DNA from: AM-1111 sp046302135
Lineage (GTDB): Bacteria; Bacteroidota; Bacteroidia; B-17B0; Aurantibacillaceae
Direction: 5' to 3'
Assembly: GCA_046302135.1 (NCBI GenBank)
Contig: JBKCIQ010000050.1
Span: 1-43,878 of the forward strand
Length of the DNA: 43,878 nucleotides
Part shown: piece after piece, positions 25,073-35,396 of the stretch
Position numbering within the stretch: position 1 is the first letter of the stretch
How the letters are laid out: each line of letters starts with the position of its first letter
The notes under the pieces: generated by a model
Seen by the model: the letters and a program-made list of their open reading frames with translations, nothing else
What the model was told of the DNA's origin: nothing
Database searches by the model: none
Made by a program: the position numbers and the translations under genes

Positions 25073-26083
25073 ATGAAAATGAAGAAAAATTTTTCAATTC
25101 TGTTGGCCGTTCTGGTGCTGTCTTTCATGTCTTGTGTACCTGCAAAGAAGTTGGATGAATGCAATGCACGTGCAATTAACTGTGAAACTGAACTTGGAAA
25201 TTTGAAGAAGTCGCTTTTTGAAAATGAAGCCAAGCTAAAGGAAATTCAGTCTGCGAATGAAAACATGAAAAAGGACTTAACAAGTTTAATTTCTGACAGT
25301 TCAGCTAGCGGTAAGTTGAGACGTGAATTGAAAGCTGATCTTGAAAAAAACATCAAAGCAAAAAACGAATTGCAAAAACAGTTAGACGATCAGATGAAAC
25401 TGGCACAACAAAGTAACCAGAAACTCTCCTCTGATTTGCAAAACTCGCAAAAACAATTATTGAAGAAGCAGGAAGAGTTAAAAAATCTTGAAACACAATT
25501 GAACCAGCAAAAACTTGATTTGGATTTACTTAGCAAGGAGCTGGTTAGTAGAGAACAAAGAGTTAAGGAACTTGAAAACATCCTTAAGAAAAAAGATGAA
25601 GACGCAGAATTATTGAAGAAAAAATTGAGCGAAGCTCTTTTTAATTTTGAAAATAAAGGATTGACTATTACACAAAAAAATGGAAAGGTTTATGTTTCAA
25701 TGGATGAATCGTTATTATTTGCGAGCGGAAAAACTGCTGTAGAATCCAAGGGAGTAGATGCTTTGAAAAATCTTGCTAAAGTTCTAGAGCAAAATCCTGA
25801 TATCAATATTATGGTTGAAGGGCATACAGACAACCAGCCTATGAAAGGTTCTGGTGAAATAAAAGACAATTGGGATCTTTCCGTTATGAGAGCAACTTCG
25901 GTCACAAAGATTATTCTCACAAATACTAATATTGATTCGAAACGCATTACCGCGGCAGGTAGAGGGGAGTTTTTCCCATTAGATCCGTCTAATACAGCAG
26001 AATCACGAAAAAAAAATCGTCGCACTGAAATCATACTTACACCTAAACTTGATGAACTAATGAAGGCTCTTGAAAAAAAATAA
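25073..26083 (+). CDS. OmpA-family lipoprotein with peptidoglycan-binding domain
   Basis: A 336-aa lipoprotein. The lipobox FMSC puts the lipidated Cys at residue 21. A long coiled coil (about 30-205) rich in K, E, Q and L follows, then an OmpA C-terminal domain (about 215-330) with the peptidoglycan-binding pattern NIMVEGHTDNQPMKG, LSVMRATSVTKIIL and RITAAGRGEFFPL, and the NRRTEIIL end. It would tether the outer membrane to the cell wall. The start is ATG at 25073 (or 25079), directly before the signal. A longer in-frame start at 24998 would place the -7 box inside the gene and add 25 residues before the signal, so it is rejected. Confidence 0.9.
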   Translation: MKMKKNFSILLAVLVLSFMSCVPAKKLDECNARAINCETELGNLKKSLFENEAKLKEIQSANENMKKDLTSLISDSSASGKLRRELKADLEKNIKAKNELQKQLDDQMKLAQQSNQKLSSDLQNSQKQLLKKQEELKNLETQLNQQKLDLDLLSKELVSREQRVKELENILKKKDEDAELLKKKLSEALFNFENKGLTITQKNGKVYVSMDESLLFASGKTAVESKGVDALKNLAKVLEQNPDINIMVEGHTDNQPMKGSGEIKDNWDLSVMRATSVTKIILTNTNIDSKRITAAGRGEFFPLDPSNTAESRKKNRRTEIILTPKLDELMKALEKK

Positions 26084-26167
26084 TCTAAATTTTTCATCGG
26101 TTAATTAACTCTTTTTCTTTCTTTTTTATAGCGATTATTTATTTATTTTTACGTTAAGATTATTTAT

Positions 26168-28798
26168 ATGAAAAAAATTCATGTTATTGCCTTTATCATT
26201 GTTTTTTCGACTGTAAGATCGCAAAATTTGTCATGGAGCCGTTTCACCGATTCTACGGTTACGTACTCATCTCCCAGATCTTGTGATTTGAATGGTGATG
26301 GTGTGAAAGATATTGTAATAGGCGCAGGTAAAGAAGGGCTGCAAACAAATTTCGGCATACTTGCTTTTAATGGTATAAATGGAAGTCCATTATGGAGTGT
26401 TCCTGCGAAAAATGAAATTTTTGCCAGTGCACAATTTTATGACATAACCAATGATAATGTTCCTGATGTTTTTATCGGCGGAAGGGACGCTCAATTTTAT
26501 GCGATTAATGGTTCAAACGGAAATATTATTTGGAGGTTTTTTCCTTACCCCAACATTAATCCAAAGGATAGTGGATGGTATAATTTTTATTCTGCTCAGT
26601 TTATACCCGATGTGAATAATGATCAGATTCCGGACTTATTGGTCGCTAATGGCGGAGATCATTCAGCCCCTGTTTGGCAAACCAATCGTCCGCCAGGACA
26701 CCTTTTGGTACTTGATGCTTTAACAGGAAATGTTCTTGCTAAAGCTGTTACCCCGGATAGCGCTGAAACATATTGTTCCCCGGTTGTCGCAGATATCAAA
26801 GGAAATGGAACAAATTATATTATTTTTGGTACAGGAGGAGAAAATTTAGGTGGATCGATGTGGGCGGCAGAGTTGGTAAACGGATTAATGAACAATGATC
26901 TGTCTCAAGCAACTCCACTTGTTTCCAACCCAAGCAAAGGTTTTATTGCTCCTGCTTCAATTGCAAAATATTCTAACGACGGTAGCAGCGATATTATTAT
27001 ACAAGGGTATGACGGCACCGTTTACAGGGTTAATGGTTTAACTTTTGGTTTAAAGTGGACTCAGTCATTTCCCGGAACAGAATCTAGCGCAGCGCCGGTT
27101 ATTGGTAATTTTACAGGAAACTTGAAGCCTGATGTTTTTTGTGTTTTATACAAAGGAACAGCGCCATCATACACAGATTTCTATCAGGTAATGTTAGATG
27201 GCAGTAATGGAAATCTTTCCTATAAAGATAGTATTGGCTCTATGCACTACGTTTCCGGAAGCGCAGTTGACTTGAATTCCGACGGAAGAGATGAATTAAT
27301 AATCTCTTTAAACAATGTTTCAGGCGGGTATAAGCATCAGATAAAAGCTATAGATTTTAAAAATAATTCCGTTTCTGATTTAATTCAAAACGAAGCAGGA
27401 TGTAATATTGGTTCAACTCCATTAATTGATGACCTTGACAACGATCAACAGCTTGAAATTGTTTATGCTTACAGGGCTGATAGCACAAATCCCATGGGCA
27501 ATAAAGGAATGTATGTTAAACGTATTAATACCACCACTCCATTTCAGGGAGCAGGGCCTGCCTGGGGTAGTTATATGGGGACTCAATTAAACGGGCATTA
27601 TACCACAAACCATGTGGATTGTGGACCGGGAAGTATTCTTTCCGGAATTACTCCAGTTAACCCAACATGCAATGGATTAACTAATGGAGCAATTATACCC
27701 AATACGTCAAACGGAACTCCCCCTTTTATGTTTTATTGGTCTACAGGCTCCTCTGATAGCGTACTTATAAATGTTGGAGCCGGGACATACTCACTGAATG
27801 TTGTAGACGCGAACGGATGCGTTGAATCAACAAGCGCAATCATCACAGATCCCTATACAATTTCATTCGGGGGCCTTACTACACCAACCTGCCCCGGAAG
27901 TAATAATGGACAAATAACAGTAAGCAGTAGCGGATGTTATTGTATGTTCAGCGGGTGTACTTTTTTATGGGATAATGGCACAACCGGTTATACAGCCGGG
28001 GGACTTTCGGCAGGAACTTATTCAGTTACTATTACTCACGCTAACGGATGTGTAGTAACGCCAACCGTTACAATTCCTGATGGCGCAGCATTAATTTCAT
28101 CTTCAATCATAAACAACGTTAGCTGTAATGGTTTAGCAGACGGAGGCATAAAGCTCACGCCGAACAATAATCACGTTTTTTATAATTGGAGTACAGGGGA
28201 CACAACCAGCGTTATATACGGGTTAAGCCCGGGAAATTATTCCGTAAGTGTAGGCGACGATAGACCGTGTTTTGATACTTTACATTTTGTAGTTACAGAG
28301 CCTTCACCCTTGTCTCTTACAATGAGTCAGTCTCCTGAGAGTGCGGTTGGTTTCAATGATGGTACTGCCTCCGTATTAGTTACCGGGGGAACAAGTCCTT
28401 ATTCTTATTTGTGGAATGATGTTTTGGCACAAATTGCCGATACGGCTACAGGATTGAGTATGGGATGGTATAGCGTTACCGTAACCGACTCAAATTTTTG
28501 TAGTTCGATTGATTCGGTGTTAGTTGATGTTTCAACATTAATTCATCAGCAGAACAATTACTCAGCGATTAAGCTTTTTCCAAATCCAACTTTATCCGGA
28601 TCGACAATTAATCTTTTAGGATTGGATAAAAAGTCACATGTTTTCCTAACTGATCTAAATGGAAAGGTCCTGATTGATTTTGGATACAGTGAACTTCCTA
28701 TGCATGAGTACTCTGTACCACAAATAGCCAAAGGAGTTTATTTTTGTAAAATAATATCAGCCGAAAATCAAACAACTATAAGGGTTTTGATTAATTAA
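26168..28798 (+). CDS. Large secreted FG-GAP/SprB-repeat protein with type IX sorting domain
   Basis: An 876-aa surface or secreted protein. After a signal peptide (KKIHVIAFIIVFSTVRSQ), residues about 25-480 form an FG-GAP/VCBS-like propeller with calcium-type loops (CDLNGDGVKDIVIG, DITNDNVPDVFIGG, DLNSDGRDELIISL). Four SprB-type repeats follow between about 490 and 790, each with C-N-G or similar near the start, a YxWSTG or YLWN core, and a GxYSVxVxD end. The last about 75 residues form a type A C-terminal sorting domain (IKLFPNPTLSGSTIN ... AKGVYFCKII), the signal for type IX secretion and PorU processing. Ligand unknown. It is a natural client of the porU/porV genes close by. The similar SprB repeats may recombine. 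Confidence 0.85.
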   Translation: MKKIHVIAFIIVFSTVRSQNLSWSRFTDSTVTYSSPRSCDLNGDGVKDIVIGAGKEGLQTNFGILAFNGINGSPLWSVPAKNEIFASAQFYDITNDNVPDVFIGGRDAQFYAINGSNGNIIWRFFPYPNINPKDSGWYNFYSAQFIPDVNNDQIPDLLVANGGDHSAPVWQTNRPPGHLLVLDALTGNVLAKAVTPDSAETYCSPVVADIKGNGTNYIIFGTGGENLGGSMWAAELVNGLMNNDLSQATPLVSNPSKGFIAPASIAKYSNDGSSDIIIQGYDGTVYRVNGLTFGLKWTQSFPGTESSAAPVIGNFTGNLKPDVFCVLYKGTAPSYTDFYQVMLDGSNGNLSYKDSIGSMHYVSGSAVDLNSDGRDELIISLNNVSGGYKHQIKAIDFKNNSVSDLIQNEAGCNIGSTPLIDDLDNDQQLEIVYAYRADSTNPMGNKGMYVKRINTTTPFQGAGPAWGSYMGTQLNGHYTTNHVDCGPGSILSGITPVNPTCNGLTNGAIIPNTSNGTPPFMFYWSTGSSDSVLINVGAGTYSLNVVDANGCVESTSAIITDPYTISFGGLTTPTCPGSNNGQITVSSSGCYCMFSGCTFLWDNGTTGYTAGGLSAGTYSVTITHANGCVVTPTVTIPDGAALISSSIINNVSCNGLADGGIKLTPNNNHVFYNWSTGDTTSVIYGLSPGNYSVSVGDDRPCFDTLHFVVTEPSPLSLTMSQSPESAVGFNDGTASVLVTGGTSPYSYLWNDVLAQIADTATGLSMGWYSVTVTDSNFCSSIDSVLVDVSTLIHQQNNYSAIKLFPNPTLSGSTINLLGLDKKSHVFLTDLNGKVLIDFGYSELPMHEYSVPQIAKGVYFCKIISAENQTTIRVLIN

Positions 28799-28855
28799 CT
28801 TCTATCTAGCTTACAAAAAATCATTTCTTGTCTGTTTATGTATTGCTTTTGCTTT

Positions 28856-28863
28856 TATATTTG
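28856..28863 (+). promoter_or_regulatory. Candidate -7 element for the enoyl-CoA hydratase gene
   Basis: TATATTTG matches TAnnTTTG and ends 20 nt before the ATG at 28884. A TTG at 28828-28830 lies 25 nt upstream, somewhat far for a -33 element. Confidence 0.35.
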
Positions 28864-28883
28864 AATAAAAATATTCTCAAAAA

Positions 28884-29672
28884 ATGACAATGACATTTGA
28901 AACGGTTTTAACTCAAATTAATAATGGAGTTTTAACCATAACAATAAACCGTCCGGATAAGCTAAATGCTTTAAATGCAAAAACAATAGATGAGCTACAT
29001 GAGGCTTTGATGGAGGCGGAGCAAGATAAAGATGTTAAGGTTGTAGTGATTACGGGGTCCGGCAATAAGGCATTTGTTGCTGGTGCAGATATAGCAGAGT
29101 TTGCTAATTATAATGTAGAGCAAGGCAAACAATTTAGCGCTCGTGGACATTTCAAAATTTTTAATTTTATAGAAAATTTTTCCAAACCTGTTATTGCCGC
29201 TATAAATGGATTTGCCTTGGGGGGAGGTCTTGAACTCGCAATGGCGTGTCACATACGTATAGCGAGTGAAAACGCTAAACTTGGATTACCGGAAGTTTCT
29301 CTTGGAGTTATTCCGGGTTATGGGGGTACCCAGAGGCTTGCACAATTGGTTGGAAAAGCTAAAGCTTTCGAAATGATTTGCACGGCAGATTTGATTGGTG
29401 CTGAAGAAGCTCTCAGATGGGGTCTTGTAAACCATGTGGTAAAATCAGAGGAAATTTTACAAAAGTCTGAAGAAATTGCGTCAAAAATCTCTTCACGCTC
29501 TTTGGTTGCTGTAGGAACTGCTATCAGAGTAATCAATGCAGGATACAACAAACACGAAAATGGATATGAGGTAGAAATAGAGGAGTTTGGAAAACTTTTT
29601 TCTACCAAAGATTTCAAAGAGGGTGTTTCAGCGTTTCTTGAGAAAAGAAAACCGGTTTTTCCCGGAGAGTAA
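28884..29672 (+). CDS. Enoyl-CoA hydratase/isomerase family protein
   Basis: A 262-aa crotonase-fold enzyme that probably hydrates trans-2-enoyl-CoA in fatty acid or short-chain acyl-CoA metabolism. The oxyanion-hole segments are present: KAFVAGADIAEFANY and AAINGFALGGGLELAMACHI. The two catalytic glutamates are plausibly in GGGLELAMAC and in GLPEVSLGVIPGYGGTQRL. A typical C-terminal region (STKDFKEGVSAFLEKRKPVF) completes the domain. The length is standard. The gene stands alone, with a candidate -7 box upstream and a convergent ispF downstream. The exact substrate chain length cannot be told. Confidence 0.92.
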   Translation: MTMTFETVLTQINNGVLTITINRPDKLNALNAKTIDELHEALMEAEQDKDVKVVVITGSGNKAFVAGADIAEFANYNVEQGKQFSARGHFKIFNFIENFSKPVIAAINGFALGGGLELAMACHIRIASENAKLGLPEVSLGVIPGYGGTQRLAQLVGKAKAFEMICTADLIGAEEALRWGLVNHVVKSEEILQKSEEIASKISSRSLVAVGTAIRVINAGYNKHENGYEVEIEEFGKLFSTKDFKEGVSAFLEKRKPVFPGE

Positions 29673-29686
29673 ATTGAATTTTAATC

Positions 29687-30172
29687 TCAACGGTAAATCA
29701 GAGTAACTGCATAAGCGGCAATTCCTTCCTCTCTACCAATGAAACCCATTTTCTCGTTGGTGGTTGCTTTTATAGAAATTTCTGAAGGAATAACGTTCAT
29801 TATCGGACCTAGAATTATTTTCATGGATTCAATGTGTGGGTTTATTTTTGGCTGCTCTGCACAAATAGTACAATCAATATTGCCCACCAAAAACCCTATT
29901 TCCGATATTTTTGCAACTACTTCAGCTAGAAGCTTTTTACTATCAATACCTTTATACTTTGGGTCTGTGTTAGGAAAGTAAAAACCTATATCCCTAAGAC
30001 CGGCAGCCCCAAGCAAAGCATCGCAAATTGCGTGTATTAAAACGTCTGCGTCTGAATGGCCAATTGCACCTTTGTGGTGATTGATTTTAATACCTCCAAT
30101 CCAGCAATCTTTACCATCCTCAATTTGATGAACATCGAAACCAAACCCTACTCTGAACGATGGTTTACTCAT
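29687..30172 (-). CDS. ispF: 2-C-methyl-D-erythritol 2,4-cyclodiphosphate synthase
   Basis: A 161-aa enzyme of the MEP isoprenoid pathway. It cyclises CDP-ME 2-phosphate to ME-2,4-cyclodiphosphate with loss of CMP, as a trimer with zinc. The zinc ligands appear as D13 and H15 in GFGFDVHQIEDG and H47 in GHSDADVLIHAICDALLGAA. DIGFYFPNTDPKYKG and ATTNEKMGFIGREEGIAAYA complete the substrate pocket. The length is normal. Its ATG shares one base with the porV stop (TGATG), so it is translated from the porU-porV transcript. Confidence 0.96.
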   Translation of the reverse strand: MSKPSFRVGFGFDVHQIEDGKDCWIGGIKINHHKGAIGHSDADVLIHAICDALLGAAGLRDIGFYFPNTDPKYKGIDSKKLLAEVVAKISEIGFLVGNIDCTICAEQPKINPHIESMKIILGPIMNVIPSEISIKATTNEKMGFIGREEGIAAYAVTLIYR

Positions 30173-31383
30173 CAGTTGTTTTCGCTTGATGTGTTTTGAG
30201 ATTTGAATGCTTCAAAGTCGAATAGCAATGAAAATCTTAATGTATTTTGTAGCGGATTGTTTTGTCTAATCGGGATTAAATAAGCAAAATCAAGTCCAAA
30301 AACGTTATACTTCACTCCTGCACCTAGGGTAATGTATTGTCTGTTACCTTTTGTTCTGTCTTCATAAAAAAATCCTGCACGAACAGCAAACTGCTTATCA
30401 TACCAATACTCCATTCCTATTGAGGGGTTGAATTCTCTGATTTCCTCATTAAAGCCACCAGGAGCATCGTAAAATGACTGAACAATACCTTGGGTTACAC
30501 TAACATTAGGATCCATACCTCTAACAATATTTTTTGTACCGGTTGCGTATTCGGGAGGTGTTGGAACCAATAATTTATTGATGTCGGTCATTAGCGTGAA
30601 AGTATTGTACTCATCCATCTCAATTTGCCAAGCAACACCTAGTTTAAGGTTGGTTGGAATGAAATCTCTTTCTCCGCTACTTGTGTATGAAATTTTATTT
30701 CCAATATTCGAAATATTGAACCCTGCGTTGAGTGTTGTTTTTTTACCATTTACCTCAAATTTTTTGGAATGGTAAAAACCATTAATGTCTACGGCAAAAG
30801 AAATTCCGGCGTGTGTCTGTGTACCCCCTGTAAGAGTTAGCCCGTTTGTGAGGTTGGAATAGATGAATCTCATCGCCATTCCGCCGGAGAAGCGATCGCT
30901 TAATTTTCTTGAATATGCTCCGTCTATTGCAAATTCATTTGGTCTAAAGTTTCCAATTGTATTACCAACAATGTCCGTGAAGGTTATGCTCCCTAAAGAA
31001 AAATATCTCAATGAGCCTGCCACAGCAGAGTTCTTGTCTATTTTATAAAATCCCGAGAGGTAGGCAAGGTTAATGTCATTAACAAGCTGTCTTAACCATG
31101 GAGTATAGGAAACGCTCAGGCCAACTTTTTTGTCTGAAAACGCGAGTTTGGATGCATTCCAATGAATTGAATTTGCATCTGGGGAAGACGCCACACCGCA
31201 ATCAGCCATTGCTCCTGCGCGTGAATCAGGTGTAATCAACAATACAGGTACAGCTGTGGTAATAGTATTTATACCTCCAGACAATTGTGAAGTGTTACTG
31301 ACCTGTGCCTTTGCTTTTGTAAGCGTCAGTGAAAAACAAACTGTCAGATAGAAAACAATTTTAATTTTTATCGGTTTCAGCAT
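30172..31383 (-). CDS. porV: Type IX secretion outer-membrane protein PorV (LptO)
   Basis: A 403-aa 14-stranded outer-membrane barrel of the FadL-like PorV family. It collects sorting-domain cargo from the SprA/Sov translocon and hands it to the PorU sortase. The signal peptide is followed by NTITTAVPVLLITPDSRAG and GVASSPDANSIHWNASKLAF, the diagnostic start. GLSVSYTPWLRQLVNDINLA and SLRYFSLGSITFTD follow, and AVRAGFFYEDRTKGNRQY and the final strand (TLRFSLLFDFEAF) match late strands. It lies directly downstream of porU (28-nt gap) and overlaps ispF by one base. Firm identification. Confidence 0.94.
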   Translation of the reverse strand: MLKPIKIKIVFYLTVCFSLTLTKAKAQVSNTSQLSGGINTITTAVPVLLITPDSRAGAMADCGVASSPDANSIHWNASKLAFSDKKVGLSVSYTPWLRQLVNDINLAYLSGFYKIDKNSAVAGSLRYFSLGSITFTDIVGNTIGNFRPNEFAIDGAYSRKLSDRFSGGMAMRFIYSNLTNGLTLTGGTQTHAGISFAVDINGFYHSKKFEVNGKKTTLNAGFNISNIGNKISYTSSGERDFIPTNLKLGVAWQIEMDEYNTFTLMTDINKLLVPTPPEYATGTKNIVRGMDPNVSVTQGIVQSFYDAPGGFNEEIREFNPSIGMEYWYDKQFAVRAGFFYEDRTKGNRQYITLGAGVKYNVFGLDFAYLIPIRQNNPLQNTLRFSLLFDFEAFKSQNTSSENN

Positions 31384-31411
31384 TTTAAAATTGGGCTACG
31401 AATTTAATCTT

Positions 31412-34400
31412 TTAATTTAATATTACCAGTTTTTGAAATTGCTCGGCACTCTTACCTGAGTCATCCGAAATTTTTACTTTATAAATATAAACTCCTTTGC
31501 CGAGTTTATCTCCAAAGTCGTCTTTAGCATCCCATTCAATTCCTTCAGATCTAAAACCAGATGCCTCTAGTGTTTTTGTAATAGATTTCACAACCTTACC
31601 TGATATAGTAAAAACATTAATACTTACGTTAACCTTCGAACAACAATTGTTGTGCTCTAAAAAAAATTGTGTTCGGCTTGAAAAAGGATTTGGATAATTA
31701 AGCACGTGAGTTAATGCAAGCTCTTCAGATTTTGCAACAACAAATTCAGTAAAGGATGTTTCTGAATTGTTCTGCACATCCCAAACTTTTAAACTTAGTC
31801 TATGCAAACCTTCTGACAGATTTTCCAAACCGTAAAGTATTTTGCCGGATTGATAATTATCCATGTCTGCCTGATAATAATCATTAAGTACAATTGGCGC
31901 ATCAGAGTTGTTGTCAAGTATTGCTACAATATCATGACCGATGCCATTACCCACTGTGTTGATACCTGAACTATCAGTAATTTCAGCATATATGCTTGGA
32001 TTTTCATTTGTGGTTCCTCCTGACACAAATCGATTGTCATTCATATATAATTTAATTTCAGGAGGGGTCTGATCAGCTTGAAAATTTGATTCAGAACCAC
32101 CAACAAGCGCGTCAGTAAAATATCCCGTAGCGTCAGTACTACCGTCATACGCATAGTAACTTATTCTTCCTGCACCAAAATTGTATGCAATATCTTTAGG
32201 GACTACAAAAGTGAAACTGAAATCCCCATTTTTGACACTAGATTTCCCTTTATATATGATGTTTTTCTGGACCTTGAATGTTATTGGCGGTGATCCTACA
32301 TCGTTAGATAAAGAAGTTATTGAATTGACTTTATCAAATACAATAGGGAAAATAATTCCATTAAAATTATTGAGTTTGTTTCCTTGAGCATCAGATATGT
32401 GTCCTTTTATTGTTACTTTTTTTAATGCTTTTAATGTGTCAGCGTATGTAGACACGCTTTTTCCATTGATGCTGTCTGTATGAATAACCTGCTTTGGGTA
32501 AGCAAGTTTAAGCGCAGGATCGCCGAGCAGCGTGAAATTTCTTGTGTTCGCGTCTGCAAACGCTCCTTGTTTACCCAACATAAAAACATCCCCCATTGTA
32601 GGAACACGACCTGAAACAGAATCAAGCATATAGTTCCACATAATTTGGCTTAAAGCGAAATTACTTGAGGCATAAACAAGCCTTACAGTTGAAAACAGCG
32701 CAATTCCAGCACCGTTGGGATTAAGAAATACGTACTCGCCTGCAGATATCCTGTCAGGGTCATCATAACGACTGAACTCACATGTTGCAGTAAACCACAT
32801 TGGAAGGTTGTTATTGTTATTGTATTGCTGAATTTGTGAAATACCGACAAGGTTTTCATGTGCAAGCCCTAACTCACCCCCATGCCCAGTATAATTAATG
32901 ATAAGGCAACCTTTTTCAATCTGCTTTCCAAACTCTCTGTTTGCATCCGGATAAGATTGACCGCCCGGCGTTGACTCCTGCTTATAGGCGTCAAAATAAA
33001 TTTTATTTATGTTGTAAGAAGGGTGTTCTCTGCTTATTCTATTAGCTAAAGTATCTGCTTGTATCAAGTGTAAACTCTGGTCCTCATCATCAGCTACAAA
33101 ACAAACCCAATTTCTCCAGTCACCAAAAGGGCCCCCTGAATTATTAATACAGCTACTTATCTCTGATGAAACACTTTGATTTGTTCTACAATAATTAATT
33201 ATTTTATCAACAATTATCATTGCTTCCGATAGATTTTGGCAAGGGAATCTGCCTATGCCAATATCTACAACGTCTCCGGTAAAGTCGCCTTCATTAGAAT
33301 CTAAAAGACCAAAAAAATCATCACTGGTGTATGAGCTGGTTGGTTGAAGTGATTGTGGAGACTGATAGGTTGGAATGAAATTGGAGTTGCCAGGACTGTT
33401 TTTGTATTTGTAAGAACCGTCACCTAATAGAAGAAGGTATTTTGGCGTTTCGGATTGATTAGAGGCTTTATTATAAAGCATCCTTACAAATTCTCTTATT
33501 GCTGTAATATCCTGAGATCCTGATGAAAATTCATTATAACATTGCTCCGGAGTAACAATAACATAGCTTATAGAGTCCTTTTGAAAATGAAAGTCTGCAA
33601 GTTTTTGAGCGGCCGGAAGCATACTGTAGTGAGAAATTATAATGTATTCAGCTGGATTCAATGAATGTAGGTTTTGATTTTTTACCATGCCGCAGTAATT
33701 CGGACTTGGTAATTGAGCAGGATTAAAAACCACATATTCTTTTAAACTATCACTGGTTTGTTTAAACTCAATAGAGTTCCCGTTCAAAACAAATTGTTGC
33801 GATTTTACATTATAAATATCGGTTACATCCCAAATGAAAAACCCACCAGTTGAATTAATAATGAATTTTGAAATCTTGCCAACACCTACGGATCGGGTGT
33901 CTCTGAAAAAAGTTGGAGTTGAAACTGATGAAATCAGATTTCTCCTTGCATTTAGCCTTATATAATTAAGCCAGCCTACTGCGGCAGAATTATTCTTTAC
34001 TATGGTAATTGGAAACGTTGGACTGGAGGCAAGAAAGCTTGTACAAGCCGAACCGTCTGCGGCGTAAGCAGCAGTATAGTTATTGAGCCAAACAATGCCG
34101 GTCGTTAAACTTGTGGTTCCGCCTGGGTGAATAATCGAATATGCATTTGCATCTGTATTTCCCATTCGGTTGGCTATTGCAGCTTCTAATTTTACGGTAT
34201 CTCCAACTACAATATTCGGAAAACTGAAATTAAAGGAATAGGAGGTTAAAATATCAAAATATTCGCCATACCATTCTCTTCCTGATTTAATCAGGTTTAC
34301 ACTATTGTTTTCATAGTACTGATAGTCGTCAAAAGATGTTACAGTTTCATTAGGATTCAAAGCCGACGACAATTGTTGTTGTATTCTTTTGCCGGGGCCT

Positions 34401-35326
34401 AGATCAACGGTAAGAAAATAATAACTTGAATCTGAATAGGGGTTAACACGATGTCTGAATTTCATGCACGACCCATTAGCTTGTTCGTTCCAAGCTACTG
34501 GAGATTGGGCATAAAAAACAACATAGTCATTCTCATCAAACACTCCGTCTGACTCTCCTTCAACAAATATTGCGTTTTCTACAAGGTCATCAGGCCTGTA
34601 GGCAGCATTAGACTCCGGAAGTGCTCTTCCGCCATTACCATATATTCTGATGTTTCTTGGATCAATAGAGTTTACATCTAAACCAAGAAGTCTAAGGTTG
34701 TTTTTGGTTAACTTAAATATCCCTTTTTGTGAAGTTGCAAACTTATACCAGTTTCCTGACGCCAAAACGGAAGAGCTTGCAAAAGAAGCAGGCACAGTGA
34801 GGCTATTAACTTTTAAACTGGAATTCTTTTTCCATTCGACATCTAAAGCTGTAATTTTTTCGAACGAGCCATCTGATCTTTTTCTTATGGGGATAATTTT
34901 CAAAACTGTAAACTTTTTCTTTTGAATAGTTTTTGTAAAAACTAGCTTTTCAAAATCATTGGAGATTGTTGAAGTTTCTTCTTGACAGATTGAAATTTCT
35001 TTTGGGTCGATTATTTGTTCTATTTGAGTGTAATTTATTATTGGCGTATAATCTTCTCCGGGGTTGGCACAGTTTAAAATAAGAAAAGGAATCCTTGAGT
35101 CAAAATCATATTGTCCTCCCGAAAAGCTAAGGCAGGCCCATTCTTTATCATCGCCGAATTTTTGTACCAAAGGCCCAGTCCAATTTAAATTATATTTATT
35201 TTCGTAAGGCTTAGGTTCATTTTTAAATTTAGGAGATTGAGTTTGTCCAAAAGCACTGATCATCAATACCTGAAGAAAAATAACCAAATGGATTTTTACG
35301 GAAAATTTACTGATTCTGAATCTCAT
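31412..35326 (-). CDS. porU: Type IX secretion sortase PorU
   Basis: A 1304-aa C25 (gingipain-like) cysteine protease anchored at the outer membrane that removes the sorting domain from type IX cargo and attaches lipopolysaccharide. After a signal peptide come an N-terminal beta domain (about 30-560) and the C25 catalytic domain (about 560-960). The catalytic His lies in INYTGHGGELGLAHE (about 814), and the Cys in PMWFTATCEFSRYDDP (about 849). The C-terminal domain (about 1210-1304) resembles a sorting domain, with VLNYPNPFSSRTQFFLEHNN and GKGVYIYKVKISDDSGK, as in other PorU proteins. It is the first gene of porU-porV-ispF and divergent from the porP/sprF homologue. Confidence 0.94.
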   Translation of the reverse strand: MRFRISKFSVKIHLVIFLQVLMISAFGQTQSPKFKNEPKPYENKYNLNWTGPLVQKFGDDKEWACLSFSGGQYDFDSRIPFLILNCANPGEDYTPIINYTQIEQIIDPKEISICQEETSTISNDFEKLVFTKTIQKKKFTVLKIIPIRKRSDGSFEKITALDVEWKKNSSLKVNSLTVPASFASSSVLASGNWYKFATSQKGIFKLTKNNLRLLGLDVNSIDPRNIRIYGNGGRALPESNAAYRPDDLVENAIFVEGESDGVFDENDYVVFYAQSPVAWNEQANGSCMKFRHRVNPYSDSSYYFLTVDLGPGKRIQQQLSSALNPNETVTSFDDYQYYENNSVNLIKSGREWYGEYFDILTSYSFNFSFPNIVVGDTVKLEAAIANRMGNTDANAYSIIHPGGTTSLTTGIVWLNNYTAAYAADGSACTSFLASSPTFPITIVKNNSAAVGWLNYIRLNARRNLISSVSTPTFFRDTRSVGVGKISKFIINSTGGFFIWDVTDIYNVKSQQFVLNGNSIEFKQTSDSLKEYVVFNPAQLPSPNYCGMVKNQNLHSLNPAEYIIISHYSMLPAAQKLADFHFQKDSISYVIVTPEQCYNEFSSGSQDITAIREFVRMLYNKASNQSETPKYLLLLGDGSYKYKNSPGNSNFIPTYQSPQSLQPTSSYTSDDFFGLLDSNEGDFTGDVVDIGIGRFPCQNLSEAMIIVDKIINYCRTNQSVSSEISSCINNSGGPFGDWRNWVCFVADDEDQSLHLIQADTLANRISREHPSYNINKIYFDAYKQESTPGGQSYPDANREFGKQIEKGCLIINYTGHGGELGLAHENLVGISQIQQYNNNNNLPMWFTATCEFSRYDDPDRISAGEYVFLNPNGAGIALFSTVRLVYASSNFALSQIMWNYMLDSVSGRVPTMGDVFMLGKQGAFADANTRNFTLLGDPALKLAYPKQVIHTDSINGKSVSTYADTLKALKKVTIKGHISDAQGNKLNNFNGIIFPIVFDKVNSITSLSNDVGSPPITFKVQKNIIYKGKSSVKNGDFSFTFVVPKDIAYNFGAGRISYYAYDGSTDATGYFTDALVGGSESNFQADQTPPEIKLYMNDNRFVSGGTTNENPSIYAEITDSSGINTVGNGIGHDIVAILDNNSDAPIVLNDYYQADMDNYQSGKILYGLENLSEGLHRLSLKVWDVQNNSETSFTEFVVAKSEELALTHVLNYPNPFSSRTQFFLEHNNCCSKVNVSINVFTISGKVVKSITKTLEASGFRSEGIEWDAKDDFGDKLGKGVYIYKVKISDDSGKSAEQFQKLVILN

Positions 35327-35396
35327 TTCAACTTAATCCTACTCAACGAAAATAACGTATAATTATTGTTATTAGCTAAAAATTCAGGAAAATATT

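Noticed and set aside
27640..28560. SprB-type repeats as DNA-level tandem repeats
   Set aside because: The protein repeats are similar in pattern but too diverged at base level to count as a nucleotide repeat array.
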